IMG/VR virus record: IMGVR_UViG_3300025645_000527
Location: 1 to 21,788 of that record
Length of the DNA: 21,788 bases
Origin: a virus
Direction: 5' to 3' (one strand)
Shown here: piece after piece, positions 20,108 to 21,788 of the stretch
Layout: every line of letters begins with the position of its first letter
How positions within the stretch are numbered: position 1 is the first letter of the stretch
Made by a program: the position numbers and the translations under genes
Notes under the pieces: generated by a model
The model's database searches: none
The model's input: only the letters and a program-made list of their open reading frames with translations
Told to the model about the DNA's origin: nothing

Positions 20108-21006
20108 TGATGACTTTCAGACATAAACTTGTTAGTGAAGCACTAACAGAAGAGAAACGATGGACATCCGGTTGGGCAGAGGCCGAGCAATCAGAGTCTA
20201 TTAGGATACTAAAGAGTAACATCGCCTCAAGTGTCCGGGGTATGCAGTTTATAATGCGGGATCGTGCCTCACTGTATATGTATATAGAGGGTAACCCGTA
20301 CTGCGTAGGTTGGGTATCCGCTGGGCAGAAACCCGAACCTTTTGACGGGGAGCAAAGTAGGTGGAGTACTGAGTACACCATCAGTAGCCCGAATATAGCG
20401 AACAACCGGTACTCTGACTATAACGACGCTTACTATACGAAGACGACGGGTAGCTGCGCCACCGCACTGCGCCACATTAAGCGGTACATGCGACCTTACA
20501 GCCCACAAGATATGTTGAAGGTAACCTTTTCAGACGTAGTGAGTAAGGTTACTAGCGTGGCGTATACGGCTCGGCAGGACTTACGAGCGTCCGTAGAGAC
20601 GATGTTTAACATATCATCCTATACACCTGACAGCCCACTACTTACAGAGCTACGACATCTGGTAAAAGCTGGACATACGTTTCTAAGCCCAGCGTTCAGT
20701 GCAGACTTAGCGAAGTACTTCGAGCTAAAGGATAATAGTAGTGCGCTGTCTGGTCGCGAGGTACCGATGTGGTTCGTTCGTGTTTATGAGTGCATGGGTG
20801 CTCAGAAGTTTGAGACTGTATATATCGGCAATGCGACATCCGCGTATACATCGGCAATGTCTAACACAGTAGATCGCTACGAAGCAGACAACCTACCGGA
20901 TCACATCATGGGTAAACTATCTGTCCTTAACATGTTAGGCGATGGCGAGTACGTCGATGGTGTAGGGTACCGCGCCGGTGAAGGCATGTTCTATGTGGTG
21001 GATTAA
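20107..21006 (+). CDS. Unknown right-arm protein (299 aa)
   Basis: The start overlaps the DUF2201 stop in TAATG, and AGGAG lies 7 nt before it. The protein begins MMTFRHKLVSEALTEEKRWT and shows an alpha/beta pattern with many Tyr and Ser residues (ASLYMYIEGNPYCVGWVSAG, NNRYSDYNDAYYTKTTGSCA, HIKRYMRPYSPQDMLKVTF, VPMWFVRVYECMGAQKFETV). No known catalytic or binding motif is visible and I do not recognise the family. The 17-bp dyad at 20131-20147 falls in codons 9-14. Translational coupling to the DUF2201 gene makes it a candidate third partner or target of the ATPase/VWA complex. Confidence 0.65.
   Translation: MMTFRHKLVSEALTEEKRWTSGWAEAEQSESIRILKSNIASSVRGMQFIMRDRASLYMYIEGNPYCVGWVSAGQKPEPFDGEQSRWSTEYTISSPNIANNRYSDYNDAYYTKTTGSCATALRHIKRYMRPYSPQDMLKVTFSDVVSKVTSVAYTARQDLRASVETMFNISSYTPDSPLLTELRHLVKAGHTFLSPAFSADLAKYFELKDNSSALSGREVPMWFVRVYECMGAQKFETVYIGNATSAYTSAMSNTVDRYEADNLPDHIMGKLSVLNMLGDGEYVDGVGYRAGEGMFYVVD
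20131..20147. repeat. 17-bp dyad repeat, copy 7 (centre AAG), inside a gene
   Basis: The perfect dyad lies in codons 9-14 of the 299-aa gene and is read V-S-E-A-L-T, in the same frame and at nearly the same place as copy 3 in the DUF3150-like gene. Confidence 0.9.
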
Positions 21007-21394
21007 GTATGTTGGTAAGGAAGCGGTTAGGGCGCAAATGTGGCAGGAATCGATTAAGTTTAACCCGAGGTATCTCACGGTGAAGAATCCTTTTGCATCC
21101 ACTAGCACCGACACTGAGTGGTACTGGGTAGGTGATAACGGTGGATCTATACAGGATGATAACATATACCGCGTTATCGTACTGGAGGGTACGAAACCTG
21201 TCGGTGTGATATGTTTAGGTATAGATAAGCTTGACACTCCGCTGGATGCTACATATCCTTCGGTAGATGCGTTGCCTTTGTGGGTACAGGAGAAGTTAGC
21301 AGTACTAATGCTGACCAGTGCAGTGCCCCCCACAATAGACATTGTGGGTATCGGACGTAGGATAGACGTCAACGTCTATTGGGTTTATAGATAA
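20993..21394 (+). CDS. Unknown right-arm protein (133 aa)
   Basis: I prefer ATG 20993, with GAAGG 8 nt upstream; a GTG at 20978 is the alternative. The gene overlaps the preceding one by 14 nt. The product (MWWIKYVGKEAVRAQMWQES...) has a mixed alpha/beta look, with STDTEWYWVGDNGGSIQDD, YRVIVLEGTKPVGVICLGID, LPLWVQEKLAVLMLTSAVPP and an end RRIDVNVYWVYR. The IxVLExTKPVGVI part resembles small beta-sheet domains, but I do not recognise the family. A dyad copy begins one base after its stop. Confidence 0.6.
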   Translation: MWWIKYVGKEAVRAQMWQESIKFNPRYLTVKNPFASTSTDTEWYWVGDNGGSIQDDNIYRVIVLEGTKPVGVICLGIDKLDTPLDATYPSVDALPLWVQEKLAVLMLTSAVPPTIDIVGIGRRIDVNVYWVYR

Positions 21395-21395
21395 T

Positions 21396-21412
21396 GTTAG
21401 TGACGCACTAAC
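21396..21412. repeat. 17-bp dyad repeat, copy 8 (centre ACG)
   Basis: This copy starts one base after the TAA of the 133-aa gene. The next ATG is 53 nt downstream, beyond a short inverted copy of the 29-bp repeat core. Confidence 0.9.
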
Positions 21413-21434
21413 ACGGGGGGCCACCAGCCCTTCG

Positions 21435-21447
21435 GGAACTGGTATCA
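21435..21447 (-). repeat. Inverted 13-bp copy of the 29-bp repeat core
   Basis: GGAACTGGTATCA is the reverse complement of the first 13 bases of the repeats at 15571 and 15746. It lies in the leader of the 57-aa gene, 22 bp after a dyad copy. It also pairs with CCAG at 21424-21427 to form a small imperfect hairpin. Confidence 0.6.
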
Positions 21448-21465
21448 AAAAAGAGGAACTAAGTT

Positions 21466-21639
21466 ATGACTACTAACACAAAGCAGGAAATCGCGGAATA
21501 TCGGGAGCAGATAAAGATGCTCATCGAGACAGTCGACATACTAGCAAGTAGTAACATGTCCCCCCAAGTAGTGGAGACGTTATTAACAAGCGCCCATTGG
21601 ACGCTAGACAAGTACCCCCAAGAAGAGCAGGAGAACTAA
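21466..21639 (+). CDS. Small helical protein (57 aa)
   Basis: GAGGAA lies about 9 nt before the ATG. The product starts MTTNTKQEIAEYREQIKMLI and continues with helical sequence (ETVDILASSNMSPQVVETLL), ending YPQEEQEN. It would form two helices joined at NMSP. It is acidic with no recognisable motif. Its final codons contain the AGGAG ribosome site of the next gene, so both are in one operon. Function unknown. Confidence 0.6.
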   Translation: MTTNTKQEIAEYREQIKMLIETVDILASSNMSPQVVETLLTSAHWTLDKYPQEEQEN

Positions 21640-21641
21640 AG

Positions 21642-21788
21642 ATGAAAAAACTAATTGACGACATCAGCGGGTATACATTCACATACCGTGCTGGGATACC
21701 ACACAGATACCAAGCCGTGGCATCTGCGGTACGGTACGACTGGTCACGGCCCAAGCTCATCGAGGCGCAGGCCAAAGCGATATTCCAC
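21642..21788 (+). CDS. Unknown protein, N-terminal part (cut by window edge)
   Basis: The frame is open for 49 codons from an ATG with AGGAG 8 nt upstream to the window end. It begins MKKLIDDISGYTFTYRAGIP and continues HRYQAVASAVRYDWSRPKLI. The start two bases after the previous stop supports it. Too little is present to assign a family. Confidence 0.55.
   Translation, partial: MKKLIDDISGYTFTYRAGIPHRYQAVASAVRYDWSRPKLIEAQAKAIFH

Noticed and set aside
14668-21412. The dyads as a CRISPR array
   Set aside because: They are hundreds to thousands of bases apart, spacing is irregular with genes between, and no cas gene is present.

Overview
The window is a piece of a tailed double-stranded DNA bacteriophage (Caudoviricetes) and carries no recognisable bacterial housekeeping gene. 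The gene families, the order terminase - portal - GroES-like - scaffold - capsid, and the tail-fibre start (a GTWGDVVNDNI-type motif) resemble phages known mostly from marine surveys. This resemblance is from memory, not a search. The candidate promoters fit the bacterial sigma-70 consensus, so the host is probably a proteobacterium. No integrase, tRNA, CRISPR or insertion sequence was seen. Both ends of the window cut through genes.

Left arm (1-14407, all on the minus strand, read leftwards): small and large terminase, an 824-aa portal, a 65-aa protein, a phage GroES-like co-chaperonin, scaffold, two capsid-associated proteins and the major capsid protein. A strong intrinsic terminator overlapping a candidate promoter follows the capsid gene (6038-6078). 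Next come two small beta-rich proteins, a run of small lysine/glycine-rich proteins joined by 1-nt stop/start overlaps, two adaptor-like proteins, a zinc-ribbon protein, a virion protein, a fibre-like protein built of nine 22-residue repeats, and the N-terminal part of a tail fibre cut by the window edge.

Divergent control region (14408-14814): a leftward promoter candidate for the terminase operon and a near-consensus rightward promoter whose -35 box lies in a small palindrome.

Right arm (14815-21788, plus strand): a basic 169-aa protein, a 52-aa membrane protein ending in a UUCG-loop terminator, about 790 bp of repeat-rich non-coding DNA (candidate origin and control region), then an operon encoding a DUF3150-like protein, two small unknowns, a MoxR-type AAA+ ATPase, a DUF2201 protein with both an HExxH metallopeptidase-like motif and a VWA MIDAS motif, and further unknown genes.

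The most striking feature is a perfect 17-bp dyad, GTTAGTG-N3-CACTAAC, present eight times and only in the right arm. Its 7-bp arms never vary while the 3-bp centre does. Copies lie against stop codons before the next ribosome site, inside codons 9-15 of two genes, or near promoters. This looks like the recognition element of an undescribed phage regulon, either a DNA operator or an RNA hairpin.
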